A DNA stretch of 64,000 nucleotides from Candidatus Uabimicrobium amorphum (lineage in GTDB: Bacteria; Planctomycetota; Uabimicrobiia; Uabimicrobiales; Uabimicrobiaceae), in the NCBI RefSeq assembly GCF_009002475.1, contig NZ_AP019860.1:8429547-8493546 (forward strand), read 5' to 3'. The notes under the pieces are model-generated. The model was not told where the DNA came from and made no database searches. It saw only the letters and a list, made by a program, of their open reading frames with translations. The number at the start of each line of letters is the position of its first letter. The stretch's first letter is position 1. Shown in pieces: positions 25,332 to 33,724 of the stretch. A program made the position numbers and the translations under genes.

Positions 25332-26603
25332 ATGGATAAACAACAACTTGTCGATTTTTATAAACAAATACGTGGTTTAACTTTAGAGTTATGTGCTCCT
25401 TTACCACAAGAGGCTTTTCGCATTCAGCCAATGGCCGATGTCAGTCCTCCATGGTGGAATTTAGGGCATACAAGTTGGTTTTTTGCACGAAATATACTAC
25501 ACCAACACAACGCTTACAATGAGCTAGATAAACGTTATGATTACGTTTTAAACTCCTACTATGAAACATTTGGCGCACGCATTTCCCGCGAAGATCGAGG
25601 AAAATTATGTTTTCCAACAACATCGGAAATGTTTAGTTACCGAGAATCGGTGGATCATAGAATGCTGGAACTCATCAACCAAACATCGGACTTGGAAAAA
25701 TTGTTTCCTCTTGTTTTTATTGGTCTACAACATGAGCAACAACACCAAGAACTTCTCATCACTGAGGTAAAAAATATTCTTGGGTACAATCCTCCTCATT
25801 TACAAAAACCCTATTGTGAAGCAGGTGATGAAACGTCCGTTAGTTGTGACCTTACATTCATCCCCCTTGACGGAGGATTATTTGAATTTGGAAATGTGGA
25901 GGGCGGATGGTGCTGGGACAATGAGCTGGGCGTTCATAAGTATTACTTGGATGATTTTGCCATTGGCAATCGTTTGATTACCAACGGTGAATATTTAAAT
26001 TTTATAGAAGATGGCGGCTATCAACAAGCTCTTCTATGGCTCGCCGATGGTTGGGGGGCTTGTAAGGAATCTCATTGGGATTCACCGTTGTATTGGCAGA
26101 AAATAGATGATGAATTTTATGAGTGGACACTGAGCGGGATGCGTAAAATTCGCAAGAACGAACCTGTTTGCCATGTCAGTTTTTACGAAGCAAATGCATT
26201 TGCTGAATGGAAAGCTGTTACGGAAAAGAAAAAGCTGCGTTTACCAACAGAGCGTGAGTGGGAACATGCGGCACGCACCACCAAAGCCACAAAACAAACG
26301 CAAAATTTTGCAGATAGCAAACTGTTTCATCCTTGTTCTGCATCTTCCACACAGGAACTGCAACAAATGTACGGAAGCTTGTGGGAGTGGACATCCAACC
26401 ACTATGAACCATACCCACGTTTTACAACGCTGCAGGGCGCTTTGGCCGAATACAATGGTAAGTTCATGAACAACCAAAGAGTTTTGCGTGGCGGATCATG
26501 TGCAACTCCGATGAATCATATCCGTATAAGTTATCGTAATTTTTGGGCGGCAACAACTCGTTTTCAATTTACGGGAATCCGTTTAGTCGAAGATCTTTCA
26601 TAA
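25332..26603 (+). CDS. egtB: EgtB: hercynine oxygenase (non-haem iron sulfoxide synthase)
   Basis: Joins a thiol to hercynine with O2 in ergothioneine synthesis. The 423-residue protein has the DinB-like N-terminal domain with the 3-His iron site readable as H46 (LGHTSWFF), H134 and H138 (HEQQHQE), and the C-terminal FGE/sulfatase-modifying domain with LRLPTEREWEHAA, GSLWEWTSN and the closing LRGGSCATP...RISYRNF region. Because no egtA (gamma-glutamylcysteine ligase) or egtC (amidase) lies in the operon, cysteine rather than gamma-glutamylcysteine may be the thiol donor; this is inference. AAAGG precedes the ATG by 8 bases. It is first of three genes, divergent from the ceramidase across a 257-bp AT-rich gap. 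Confidence 0.95.
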   Translation: MDKQQLVDFYKQIRGLTLELCAPLPQEAFRIQPMADVSPPWWNLGHTSWFFARNILHQHNAYNELDKRYDYVLNSYYETFGARISREDRGKLCFPTTSEMFSYRESVDHRMLELINQTSDLEKLFPLVFIGLQHEQQHQELLITEVKNILGYNPPHLQKPYCEAGDETSVSCDLTFIPLDGGLFEFGNVEGGWCWDNELGVHKYYLDDFAIGNRLITNGEYLNFIEDGGYQQALLWLADGWGACKESHWDSPLYWQKIDDEFYEWTLSGMRKIRKNEPVCHVSFYEANAFAEWKAVTEKKKLRLPTEREWEHAARTTKATKQTQNFADSKLFHPCSASSTQELQQMYGSLWEWTSNHYEPYPRFTTLQGALAEYNGKFMNNQRVLRGGSCATPMNHIRISYRNFWAATTRFQFTGIRLVEDLS

Positions 26604-26617
26604 TAAAGTGAGGACAA

Positions 26618-27619
26618 ATGAATTTTTCATATCAAACACTAGATGCGACATCACAGAACTATTCTCACAATGTTTTTGCCTTAGACGTCTTAGAGGGACT
26701 ATCTAACGATCCCAAACGTCTGTATTCGAAATATTTTTATGACGATGTCGGCAGCAAAATTTTCCAAGAAATAACAGAGTTACCCGAGTATTATTTGACC
26801 AATTGCGAAGCAGAAGTACTGGAAACACATAAGCAAAAAATCCTAGATAGTATCCCTAAAAAAATACGACTGATCGAGCTGGGGGCTGGTGACGGACGCA
26901 AAACCAACATATTGCTTCGCCATTTTTTACACCAAGGATTGGATTTTGAATATACGCCTGTGGATATCTCCTCAAAAGCGATGCAAATTTTATTGGAGTC
27001 GTTGAAAAATAAATTTGCGCAAACCCCCTTACAGGTCAAAGGCGTTGTTGCCGAGTATTTCAATGCCATCTCATGGTTGGCGCACTCGGATCATATTACG
27101 AACTTAGTAATGTTTTTAGGGTCAAATATCGGTAACTTCAACCTAAACGAAGCCAAAAAATTTTTACGCTACTTATGGAATTCGCTAAATGACGGAGACT
27201 ACGTACTTATTGGCTTTGACTTAAAAAAAGACATTTCGGTACTGAATGCCGCTTACAATGACAGCGCGGGCGTTACACGTCGATTTAATTTAAATATCCT
27301 ACAACGCATCAACAATGAATTACAAGCCAACTTTGATCTAGAGAAGTTTACCCATTTTGCACACTACAATGTCGTGAGTGGTGCCATGGAAAGTTGGTTA
27401 ATCAGTAGTATACAGCAAGATGTCACCATAAAGTCTATTCATAAAAATTTCACACTAAAGGCCTGGGAAGGAATTCATACAGAGTATTCTTACAAATACA
27501 CCTTTGAAAATATTCGTGAACTTGCACACGACACCGGTTTTGAAATTAGTAATATCTTTGAAGATTCTCATGGTTATTTTGTCGATACATTGTGGAAAGT
27601 AGTTAAAAAACCATGCTAA
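26618..27619 (+). CDS. egtD: EgtD: L-histidine N-alpha-methyltransferase
   Basis: Makes hercynine by trimethylating the alpha-amino group of histidine with SAM, the first step of the ergothioneine pathway. At 333 residues it is the usual length. The N-terminal LYSKYFYDDVGSKIFQEI and LPEYYLTNCE motifs are typical of the family, followed by the SAM motif LIELGAGDGRKT, the DIS segment, FLGSNIGNF and a C-terminal HTEYSYKY motif near the histidine pocket. It begins 15 bp after egtB with AGTGAGGACAA as ribosome-binding site and overlaps egtE by 7 bp. Confidence 0.95.
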   Translation: MNFSYQTLDATSQNYSHNVFALDVLEGLSNDPKRLYSKYFYDDVGSKIFQEITELPEYYLTNCEAEVLETHKQKILDSIPKKIRLIELGAGDGRKTNILLRHFLHQGLDFEYTPVDISSKAMQILLESLKNKFAQTPLQVKGVVAEYFNAISWLAHSDHITNLVMFLGSNIGNFNLNEAKKFLRYLWNSLNDGDYVLIGFDLKKDISVLNAAYNDSAGVTRRFNLNILQRINNELQANFDLEKFTHFAHYNVVSGAMESWLISSIQQDVTIKSIHKNFTLKAWEGIHTEYSYKYTFENIRELAHDTGFEISNIFEDSHGYFVDTLWKVVKKPC

Positions 27620-28797
27620 ACATCAAACAACTGCGCAAGGATACACCGGGTGTGGAACACGTCTTGCACTTAAATAACGCTGGCGCTTCTCTAGCACCAA
27701 CGCCGGTGGTACATGCCATGACGGACTATTTACAAAGAGAAGCCTTGCATGGCGGATATGAATTGGCAAATCGTTCACAACGCAACATCGAAAAGGTGTA
27801 TCACAGTCTTGCGCAATTGTTGAGATGTAGTTCTGATGAAATTGCCATCACCGAAAGCGGTACCCACGCATGGAATAGTATTGTCTATGGACTGAATTTT
27901 AACAAAGGCGATACCATTCTCGTGTCGCGCAGCGAGTATGGAAGTAATATTGCGTCTCTACGCCATATTTGTCAAAAAACAGGCGCGCAACTGGGGTTCA
28001 TAGAACACAACGCGCAGAATCAAGTACGCCTAGAGTCTTTAAAAAAACTTCTGAATCCCACAGTCAAACTCGTTGCGATTACACACATTGCATGCAATAG
28101 TGGTATGATCAACCCTATTGAACAAATAGGCGAAATGCTCACCACAACTGCGGCATTTTATCTTGTGGATGCTTGCCAATCAGTGGGGCAACGACAGGTT
28201 GATGTCAAAGCAGTTCAGTGCGATGCTCTCGTCGGCACAAGCCGTAAGTGGTTACGCGGACCGCGAGGAATGGGATTTGCCTATATTGCGACAGAAAAAG
28301 AGGCAAAAATTTATCCGGCCATGCTGGAACAGTACGCGCTACTTTCTCCTGAAAAAGTCCTAGAGCAACTACAAGTGCGCTATGGTGCCCGTAAAATAGA
28401 ACTGACCGAAAAAAATATGGCTTTGGTTTTAGGCCTGGGAGTGGCTGTTGACTATGCACTCAAAATCGGAATGGAAAATATTCAAAACAAGGTGTCGCTT
28501 TTGGGTGACTACTTACGCCAATGCCTATCGCAAATTCCACGGATAAAAGTTTGCGATGATGGACGAGGACATTGTGGAATAGTCACTTTTACGGTAGACA
28601 ACATTTCCAGTATTCAAATCAAGAACATGTTGGCACAAGAAAATACCAATGTGGCTGTTATGCCTTCCTTTTTAAGCCCTCTCTTAGGATTCAAAGATGT
28701 TGTTCGCGCCTCACCCCATTACTACCAAACCCGTAAAGATCTGGATTTATTCTGTCATCGTTTGCAACATGTGATTGCACAAGTTCAAAAAACGTAG
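27613..28797 (+). CDS. egtE: EgtE-like PLP-dependent C-S lyase (class V aminotransferase fold)
   Basis: In the pathway EgtE cleaves the hercynyl-cysteine sulfoxide C-S bond to give ergothioneine. The 394-residue protein belongs to the class V aminotransferase/cysteine desulfurase fold: AxLNNAGAS near the N-terminus, GTHAWNSIVYGL, the PLP aspartate in YLVDACQSVGQ, and the Schiff-base lysine in TSRKWLRGPRGMGF. A C-terminal small domain with FTVDN follows. Sequence alone cannot separate it from other class V lyases; its overlap with egtD and position after egtB make EgtE the best call. A bidirectional terminator follows at 28801. Confidence 0.9.
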   Translation: MLNIKQLRKDTPGVEHVLHLNNAGASLAPTPVVHAMTDYLQREALHGGYELANRSQRNIEKVYHSLAQLLRCSSDEIAITESGTHAWNSIVYGLNFNKGDTILVSRSEYGSNIASLRHICQKTGAQLGFIEHNAQNQVRLESLKKLLNPTVKLVAITHIACNSGMINPIEQIGEMLTTTAAFYLVDACQSVGQRQVDVKAVQCDALVGTSRKWLRGPRGMGFAYIATEKEAKIYPAMLEQYALLSPEKVLEQLQVRYGARKIELTEKNMALVLGLGVAVDYALKIGMENIQNKVSLLGDYLRQCLSQIPRIKVCDDGRGHCGIVTFTVDNISSIQIKNMLAQENTNVAVMPSFLSPLLGFKDVVRASPHYYQTRKDLDLFCHRLQHVIAQVQKT

Positions 28798-28800
28798 TTG

Positions 28801-28828
28801 TTTATGATCCCAGTTGTGGGATCATAAA
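28801..28828. terminator. Bidirectional terminator between egtE and the Sir2-like gene
   Basis: A perfect 12-bp stem TTTATGATCCCA/TGGGATCATAAA with loop GTTG between convergent genes. The stop codon of the leftward gene (28822-28824) lies within the stem. Confidence 0.7.
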
Positions 28829-29646
28829 TCTCCCAAGTTTTCTCCCAGTAACTGTAATATTTCTGTCGCTTTACCACGAAGGTGAATATCAGCGACGACG
28901 TCATTTTTCTGACAGTTAATATCGATGATCTCTGTACTTGGATTGTATTCTTTTACGCGCTGAATAATTCTATGAACCACGTTTACTTTACCGGAGCAGC
29001 CAATAACAAGCACCGTATTGACCTTACGTTTGGCAAAATCATCCACCCACAATAACTTACTATTATATGGTTCATCAAAAAAATGAATGTGCGGACGGAC
29101 ATTGTCTTCAAAATCGGGGGGAATTGCCGCAAATATTTGTTTGTCGCTCCATACATCATAGCCATTTTCTTCTGACCATTTCTTGAGTATATCTTCGCGA
29201 TACTCCGGGTGATTTACAAGAAGTAACTCATCGGAAAACTCTTGACTTTCCGTGTAAAGTTGTGACTTTTTTTGCGCTAATTTCCACACATTTCCATGAA
29301 TCTCGCATACTCTGTTGCTGCCGGCCTCGCTATGTAAGTTGTCAATATTTTGCGTTGCTAATAAAAAATGCGAAAACACCGCGTTTTTTTCCCACAACGC
29401 CAAAATTTCATGCGCGCGATTTGGTTTTTTATCGTACATCAAACGACGCATAGTATTGACAGCACTCCATACCTTGTAGCGATTGTGCCGTAAATCGTCC
29501 AAACATAGTATTCTGCTTTCATCCTGATACAAACCATCATCCCCACCATACGTAGGTATACCGCTCTCCTGTGAAATCCCCGAACCGGAAATTACCAAAA
29601 GTGAATGCGTATTACGCAATATTTTGATCGCACACGATAAAGACAT
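28822..29646 (-). CDS. Sir2-family NAD-dependent deacylase-like protein lacking the zinc ribbon
   Basis: A 274-residue Sir2-fold protein. The NAD site is seen as GSGISQESGIPTYGGDDGLY, TQNIDNLH and the catalytic histidine in EIHGN; VLVIGCSGKVNV near the C-terminus closes the Rossmann fold. Between the HG motif and RPHIHFFDEPYN there is no cysteine at all, so the usual Cys4 zinc ribbon is absent. Enzymatic activity as a deacylase or NADase is possible but not shown. The frame is open to 29808, but that extension is unlike any Sir2 start and overlaps the divergent gene; the ATG at 29646 is preferred. Confidence 0.82.
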   Translation of the reverse strand: MSLSCAIKILRNTHSLLVISGSGISQESGIPTYGGDDGLYQDESRILCLDDLRHNRYKVWSAVNTMRRLMYDKKPNRAHEILALWEKNAVFSHFLLATQNIDNLHSEAGSNRVCEIHGNVWKLAQKKSQLYTESQEFSDELLLVNHPEYREDILKKWSEENGYDVWSDKQIFAAIPPDFEDNVRPHIHFFDEPYNSKLLWVDDFAKRKVNTVLVIGCSGKVNVVHRIIQRVKEYNPSTEIIDINCQKNDVVADIHLRGKATEILQLLGENLGDL

Positions 29647-29707
29647 TTTGGTTTTCCATCCCAAATTGATATACTCGAAAAAAACATTTTCATAAAACGG
29701 ATATCTT

Positions 29708-30052
29708 ATGAACAAACGCTTTCTAAAATTACAAAAATCTCTACAACAACCCCCTAGTGAAAAACTATGGCAATGGACCATACAACATTTTGAAAACTGG
29801 CCGAACACACAAGAAAGACAACAAGCACTGAGCTACGCACAAAATATCATCGATTCTTGGCCACAGGAACTTTGTGAATCCAGGCATACCGACCAAATAT
29901 CTGTTGCAAATAATCTTGTACATAGTATTGTTTTGCAAGATACCCAAAATATCGACAAGTTGAAAAACTTTCCCCGAGTAACATCCATAGAAATAAAAAA
30001 TGGCACTGACCTACGTGACTTGAGCGCTTTCTGCACATTACAAAACCCTTAA
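29708..30052 (+). pseudogene. Probable truncated N-terminal fragment of an LRR-type protein
   Basis: The 114-residue frame starts with a lysine-rich helix, and ends with strand-like units (VTSIEIKNGTDLRDLSAFCTLQNP) that look like the first leucine-rich-type repeats of a longer protein cut off after TLQN. The 156 bases after the stop contain no recognisable continuation. I read it as a remnant of a larger gene; a genuine short protein is possible. It is divergent from the Sir2-like gene with 61 bp between the starts. Confidence 0.5.
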
Positions 30053-30208
30053 ATTCTAAACAAAGTACGGGAAAAATTGTGTAAGTCTATCGAGGGGGAA
30101 AGTGCTATCAGTGATATTTTTTTGGGAAAGATCCCAAAATTACAATGCTATGTAATTGAGATTTGAATGAACTATAAAGGGAGGAACTCAACTCGGTTAA
30201 ACATATCT

Positions 30209-30514
30209 TCAGGGCTGTATACTTGCTATTAACTCAAGATCTTCAATACACTTTCCAGTAGAGACTCTTTTTTGATGTCCGTATACAATCCCACAAAAAT
30301 GTGTTTGTTGTTCTTGTCGTGCAACAGATTCTCGTAAAAAGTCATCATCGTGAGTAAACACTACACGACCAAGTTGAGTGGCTCGATCTAGTAAAGTTTG
30401 GTCGCTAATGCTCATGCTGTTATCTTCTTGTATTGTTAAAACATCTATGCCTTTGCGTTTCAAGGCTTTTGTTATTGCATATGCTACGTGTTCATCCATG
30501 TAGAACTTAATCAC
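30209..30514 (-). CDS. DUF5615 PIN-like toxin
   Basis: A 101-residue protein of the PIN-like DUF5615 group (Mut7-C relatives), expected to be a ribonuclease toxin. The acidic metal-site residues are visible: DEH at positions 7-9 of the N-terminal strand (KFYMDEHV), the DQTLLDRAT segment and the VVFTHDDDFL motif. It is preceded with a 4-bp overlap by a DUF433 gene, the standard antitoxin-first order for this pair. Activity is inferred from the family. Confidence 0.83.
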   Translation of the reverse strand: MIKFYMDEHVAYAITKALKRKGIDVLTIQEDNSMSISDQTLLDRATQLGRVVFTHDDDFLRESVARQEQQTHFCGIVYGHQKRVSTGKCIEDLELIASIQP

Positions 30515-30822
30515 TTTTTTTCCTTTGCCTCAAGTAGTTTTTTTCTAACAGAGGAATTGGCATTTTTTGAAGCCATTTCTTCTGAATATTTGCTGTATTC
30601 TTCGATTTTTTGTTCCATTTCCTCTTTGTGATCGTAGTAATATGCGAATGCGGCATAAATTGCAGCGGGTGCCAAATGAGGATACTCATCTATTAAATTT
30701 TCAACTGACCAGTTGTTGGCGTTTTTTGCCATAACTAAATGTATTACTTTGATACGCGAATCTTTAATTTTGGCGTTACCGTTACTATCTATTACGATAT
30801 GTTCTATAGCGGCTATTGTCAT
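30511..30822 (-). CDS. DUF433 antitoxin
   Basis: A 103-residue protein. The N-terminal half matches DUF433: IVIDSNGNAKIKDSRIKV, then a helix-turn-helix-like SVENLIDEYPHLAPAAIYAAFAYY. The C-terminal ~35 residues are a charged helix (HKEEMEQKIEEYSKY) which in such antitoxins binds the toxin. It is the first gene of the operon and overlaps the DUF5615 toxin gene by 4 bp. Antitoxins of this type usually repress their own promoter. Confidence 0.83.
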   Translation of the reverse strand: MTIAAIEHIVIDSNGNAKIKDSRIKVIHLVMAKNANNWSVENLIDEYPHLAPAAIYAAFAYYYDHKEEMEQKIEEYSKYSEEMASKNANSSVRKKLLEAKEKK

Positions 30823-30996
30823 AAAGTTCTCCCAAAAATATGGCTATTGTTAGCAGTTGTATAGTTTAATTATACACTGTCATTGCGCAGTTCAGCACAT
30901 GATTTTTTTCCAACCGTTGTTGGTTTGAAAAGCTAAAGAAAAATGACTCACCTACAGGTCTTACTTTATACGTGGTGTACTGCTATACATGGCAAT

Positions 30997-32097
30997 CTAT
31001 GATCTTATATTGTGTTTTTCACAAAGCATGCGAAAAAATAAGCTATATTTTCTTTCACTTATAAATTTTTTCCCAAGAGCAGTATAGTTTTCGGCATCTA
31101 ATTCCCTGGTATGTGTGTCTAAAAAGTCGAGTGACGGATTCTGTTGTGTATTGCATTTTGCAAAATTTGGAGAACAGTTTATATACGCTGCTAAGCTGTG
31201 CGCACCTATACATAACTCGGGATACTTTCGCTCCAACTCCTCTACAATTTTTATGGCGCGTTGGTAGCGATACTCTGGTCTGTATCCGAGCATTTTTTTT
31301 ACCATCATTGATAATTCTTCGGGAATATTACGCTCCATTTGATGTGGTGGGGGTATTATCTTCATTTGCTGATAGATTTTATGTGCTTGGTCTTCAAAAC
31401 TTAGACGCGGTGCCGCGTATAATATTGGCACTCCTGTCAGGAGTTGATAGGCAACTAGGCCCAGAGAAAAAATATCCGAGCGTTCGTCCACAGGATCATT
31501 GCAAATTTGTTCGGGCGACATATACATCAATTTTCCCGTCCAGTGATCTGGTTGTTTGGCCATAACGTCCCCCATACCAAATTCCATTATCTTGCAAAAA
31601 CCTTGTTTGTTGATAATAAAATTTTCGAGAGAAATATCATGGTGGATCGTATATTGGTGGGCGTAGGCAAGTCCCATCGCTATTTGTTTTAATATACAAA
31701 CCACTATAGGTAGCGGGATCAATAGACCCGATCGCAGATGATATATCAAAAAACTGTACAAATCAACACCGGAAATATATTCCCAAACAAACCAAAAAAG
31801 TGTGTCATCAGTGCTGTGCATTTGCTTGGTATCTGTCCGCCAAGTGTAATTCTTCCATGGAAACTCTCTTACACCATAACACGTTGCGATGTTATCATGG
31901 CGCAACGGGACTAAAATTCGTGCCTGTTGGTACAACTTATCGATGATCCATTCATCTCTACTTTTCAAGTAATTGCGGAAAAAAACGCGATCTGTCACTC
32001 CACACATATTCCTTTCACCAATACAAAGAGAACTAGGACAACCACCGAGTTGTTTGATCGGTCGATACTGTTCTATCGCTGAAAAAGATATCTTCAT
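30997..32097 (-). CDS. Protein kinase fold, probable pseudokinase
   Basis: A 366-residue cytoplasmic protein with a Hanks-kinase fold over residues about 8-280 (YMSPEQ, ERSDIFSLGLVAYQLLTG and GYRPEYRYQRA are typical late motifs). Key residues are altered: the glycine loop is LGGCPSSLC, the VAIK-position lysine is replaced (RVFFRNY), the catalytic loop is HHDISLEN (Asp and Asn kept, Lys lost), and DFG is EFG. It is therefore probably inactive or weakly active and may act as a scaffold. A C-terminal tail of about 75 residues has no recognisable domain. The gene is monocistronic. Confidence 0.8.
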   Translation of the reverse strand: MKISFSAIEQYRPIKQLGGCPSSLCIGERNMCGVTDRVFFRNYLKSRDEWIIDKLYQQARILVPLRHDNIATCYGVREFPWKNYTWRTDTKQMHSTDDTLFWFVWEYISGVDLYSFLIYHLRSGLLIPLPIVVCILKQIAMGLAYAHQYTIHHDISLENFIINKQGFCKIMEFGMGDVMAKQPDHWTGKLMYMSPEQICNDPVDERSDIFSLGLVAYQLLTGVPILYAAPRLSFEDQAHKIYQQMKIIPPPHQMERNIPEELSMMVKKMLGYRPEYRYQRAIKIVEELERKYPELCIGAHSLAAYINCSPNFAKCNTQQNPSLDFLDTHTRELDAENYTALGKKFISERKYSLFFRMLCEKHNIRS

Positions 32098-32197
32098 GTA
32101 TCATTCCTTGTCATGAAAATTGATATGGTATTGTTTATGTATGGAGATGTGGAGATGGAAACTTAAATTGGAATGAAGATAGGTATTTTTTGGTGTG

Positions 32198-32240
32198 CGA
32201 TGCCCTCTCCAGCGGCTAATCGCCGGCAGGAGGGTATCGC
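32198..32240 (-). repeat. REP-like hairpin after the alpha/beta hydrolase gene
   Basis: Long imperfect stem GCGATGCCCTC/GAGGGTATCGC with an inner AGCGGC/GCCG-type stem. It starts with GGTGTGCGATGC, as at 21126-21137. It lies 14 bases downstream of the leftward gene's stop, so it may also end that transcript. Confidence 0.6.
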
Positions 32241-32254
32241 ATAATGGAGAAGGT

Positions 32255-33169
32255 CTACTCTTTTATCTTCTTAGCTGTGTAGCTGAGAATTTTGCTATTT
32301 GACCAGTACGAGTGACTGGGGACAATACTACTCTTATCAAGATTTTCTACATTTTGTAGTTCGTTAGAATTGCCTAAAAAAGCGCCCACTAGTCCCATAG
32401 CAACGCCTCTAGTTCCCTGTAATTTTGTGTATAGAGAACGATCAAAGGCCGAGCGTAGTTGTCTCTTTGGTAAATTTTCTAGATACTGTACTTTTTCGTC
32501 ATAAGACAGAGCATTGAATTTTTCCGCTCCGGGAAGTTGTGCGATTTGGTCTCTCGAATATAAATATTTTAAGACAAGATCGTTTTCCGAGTAGACAATG
32601 AAATTATTGCGTCCTACTATGTTTGTGCCGTTAAATGTAAAAAATGCATCTTTGTCTACCGCTGCGGCTAAAAAACACATGTTGCCCCAAGGAATAGAAC
32701 GTGCGGTATTTTCTGCCAAGGTATTTAATACCACTCTTGCTCCGAGACTATGGCATACTAAGTGAATGCGACTCTTTCCACCTGTTTGTTTGTTAATTTC
32801 AGAAACAATATGCATGATGTATTTTCCCGACTTATTCGCGCGTTTAATTGCCGTGGGAAAGTCCAGAGTGTTCGATGGCCAATAAATTCCGACATAATTG
32901 ACGTTGCCAAGTTCCTTAGACATTACGTTACGTGCATTGCTATAAGAACTTGTTGCACCACTATATGAATTATTGAAACCATGAATAAAGACTACGGTGT
33001 CGACGTTCGGATTAATTGCACCTTTCATCGAACCTAACTTAATATCCTGAGGAGCGCTTAAAAAATCATACTCAGATCCGTCATCACAACGAACCATGAT
33101 AGTTGAATTTGTTGCTTGCTCAGCAAACATAAATCCACAAAATAAAATGCATAAAACAAAATATCGCAT
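32255..33169 (-). CDS. Secreted alpha/beta hydrolase (DUF900-like)
   Basis: An exported alpha/beta-hydrolase of 304 residues. After a signal peptide (MRYFVLCILFCGFMFA) the mature part has VVFIHGFNNS with the oxyanion HGF, and HLVCHSLGARVVL with the nucleophile in CHSLG (Cys in place of the first Gly of GxSxG), followed by FLAAAVDKDAF for the acid. Similar domains are grouped as DUF900. Substrate unknown. The frame starts at 33220, but the ATG at 33169 has GGAGG and begins the signal peptide. The first residues resemble the SpoIID gene's leader (MRYFV), which may be a shared secretion leader. Confidence 0.82.
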   Translation of the reverse strand: MRYFVLCILFCGFMFAEQATNSTIMVRCDDGSEYDFLSAPQDIKLGSMKGAINPNVDTVVFIHGFNNSYSGATSSYSNARNVMSKELGNVNYVGIYWPSNTLDFPTAIKRANKSGKYIMHIVSEINKQTGGKSRIHLVCHSLGARVVLNTLAENTARSIPWGNMCFLAAAVDKDAFFTFNGTNIVGRNNFIVYSENDLVLKYLYSRDQIAQLPGAEKFNALSYDEKVQYLENLPKRQLRSAFDRSLYTKLQGTRGVAMGLVGAFLGNSNELQNVENLDKSSIVPSHSYWSNSKILSYTAKKIKE

Positions 33170-33382
33170 GTTGACCTCCATAATTTTACTGTATGAAACT
33201 GCAAGTAGTTTCATTTTCATAAAACAACAGCGAGTTGTTGAGCATCGCTGTAAATAGAATTTATAAACTCGTTTTCATTGTAACAAAATCAATGTCAAAA
33301 TTGACAAGATTTTTTTATTGTGCGACTTTCTTCTATGTTTAGGTATAAAAAACGGCCAAAGATGGGCATGCCTAGTTTTGTT

Positions 33383-33411
33383 TAGACTGTATTTTCATCG
33401 TAGTTTATAAT
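33383..33411 (+). promoter_or_regulatory. Candidate promoter of the EF-Tu-domain-2-like gene
   Basis: A perfect TATAAT at 33406-33411 is preceded by TAGACT with a 17-base spacer; the ATG at 33435 follows 23 bases later, leaving a short leader with GGGAA. Confidence 0.45.
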
Positions 33412-33434
33412 GTGAAGAAACAAAGGGAATAAAA

Positions 33435-33704
33435 ATGTCACCATATAGCAGTGAACTCGCTACGTTTAAGGTACACAACACGTTTTCCATTCCAAATCGC
33501 GGTTTTTGCATCGCAGGAGATGTGATCCACGGCACTATCCACAAAGGAGATTTTGTCGTGATTTCTTCTGTTGACAAAACGCTTACCAAAATTAGCGCAA
33601 TTGAATTCTTACGCTCTAAAAACAGAGAGTATGTTACCTTAGTTATCGAGGAATGCGCCGTGGAAATTTGCAGCGGCATGGTCATTGAAATTATGAATCA
33701 ATAA
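33435..33704 (+). CDS. Small stand-alone EF-Tu domain-2-like beta-barrel protein
   Basis: An 89-residue protein that is nearly all one beta-barrel of the translation-factor domain-2 type: FSIPNRGFCIAGDVIHGTIHKGDFVVI matches the conserved FxIxGRGxVxxGxVxxGxIxxGD pattern, and the C-terminus ends with CSGMVIEI. It has no GTPase domain, so it is not a translation factor. Such barrels bind RNA, tRNA or proteins in their parent families; the role of the isolated domain is unknown. It is followed 20 bp later by a DUF418 gene on the same strand. Confidence 0.75.
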   Translation: MSPYSSELATFKVHNTFSIPNRGFCIAGDVIHGTIHKGDFVVISSVDKTLTKISAIEFLRSKNREYVTLVIEECAVEICSGMVIEIMNQ

Positions 33705-33724
33705 CGATTACTAGAGAGAAAAGA

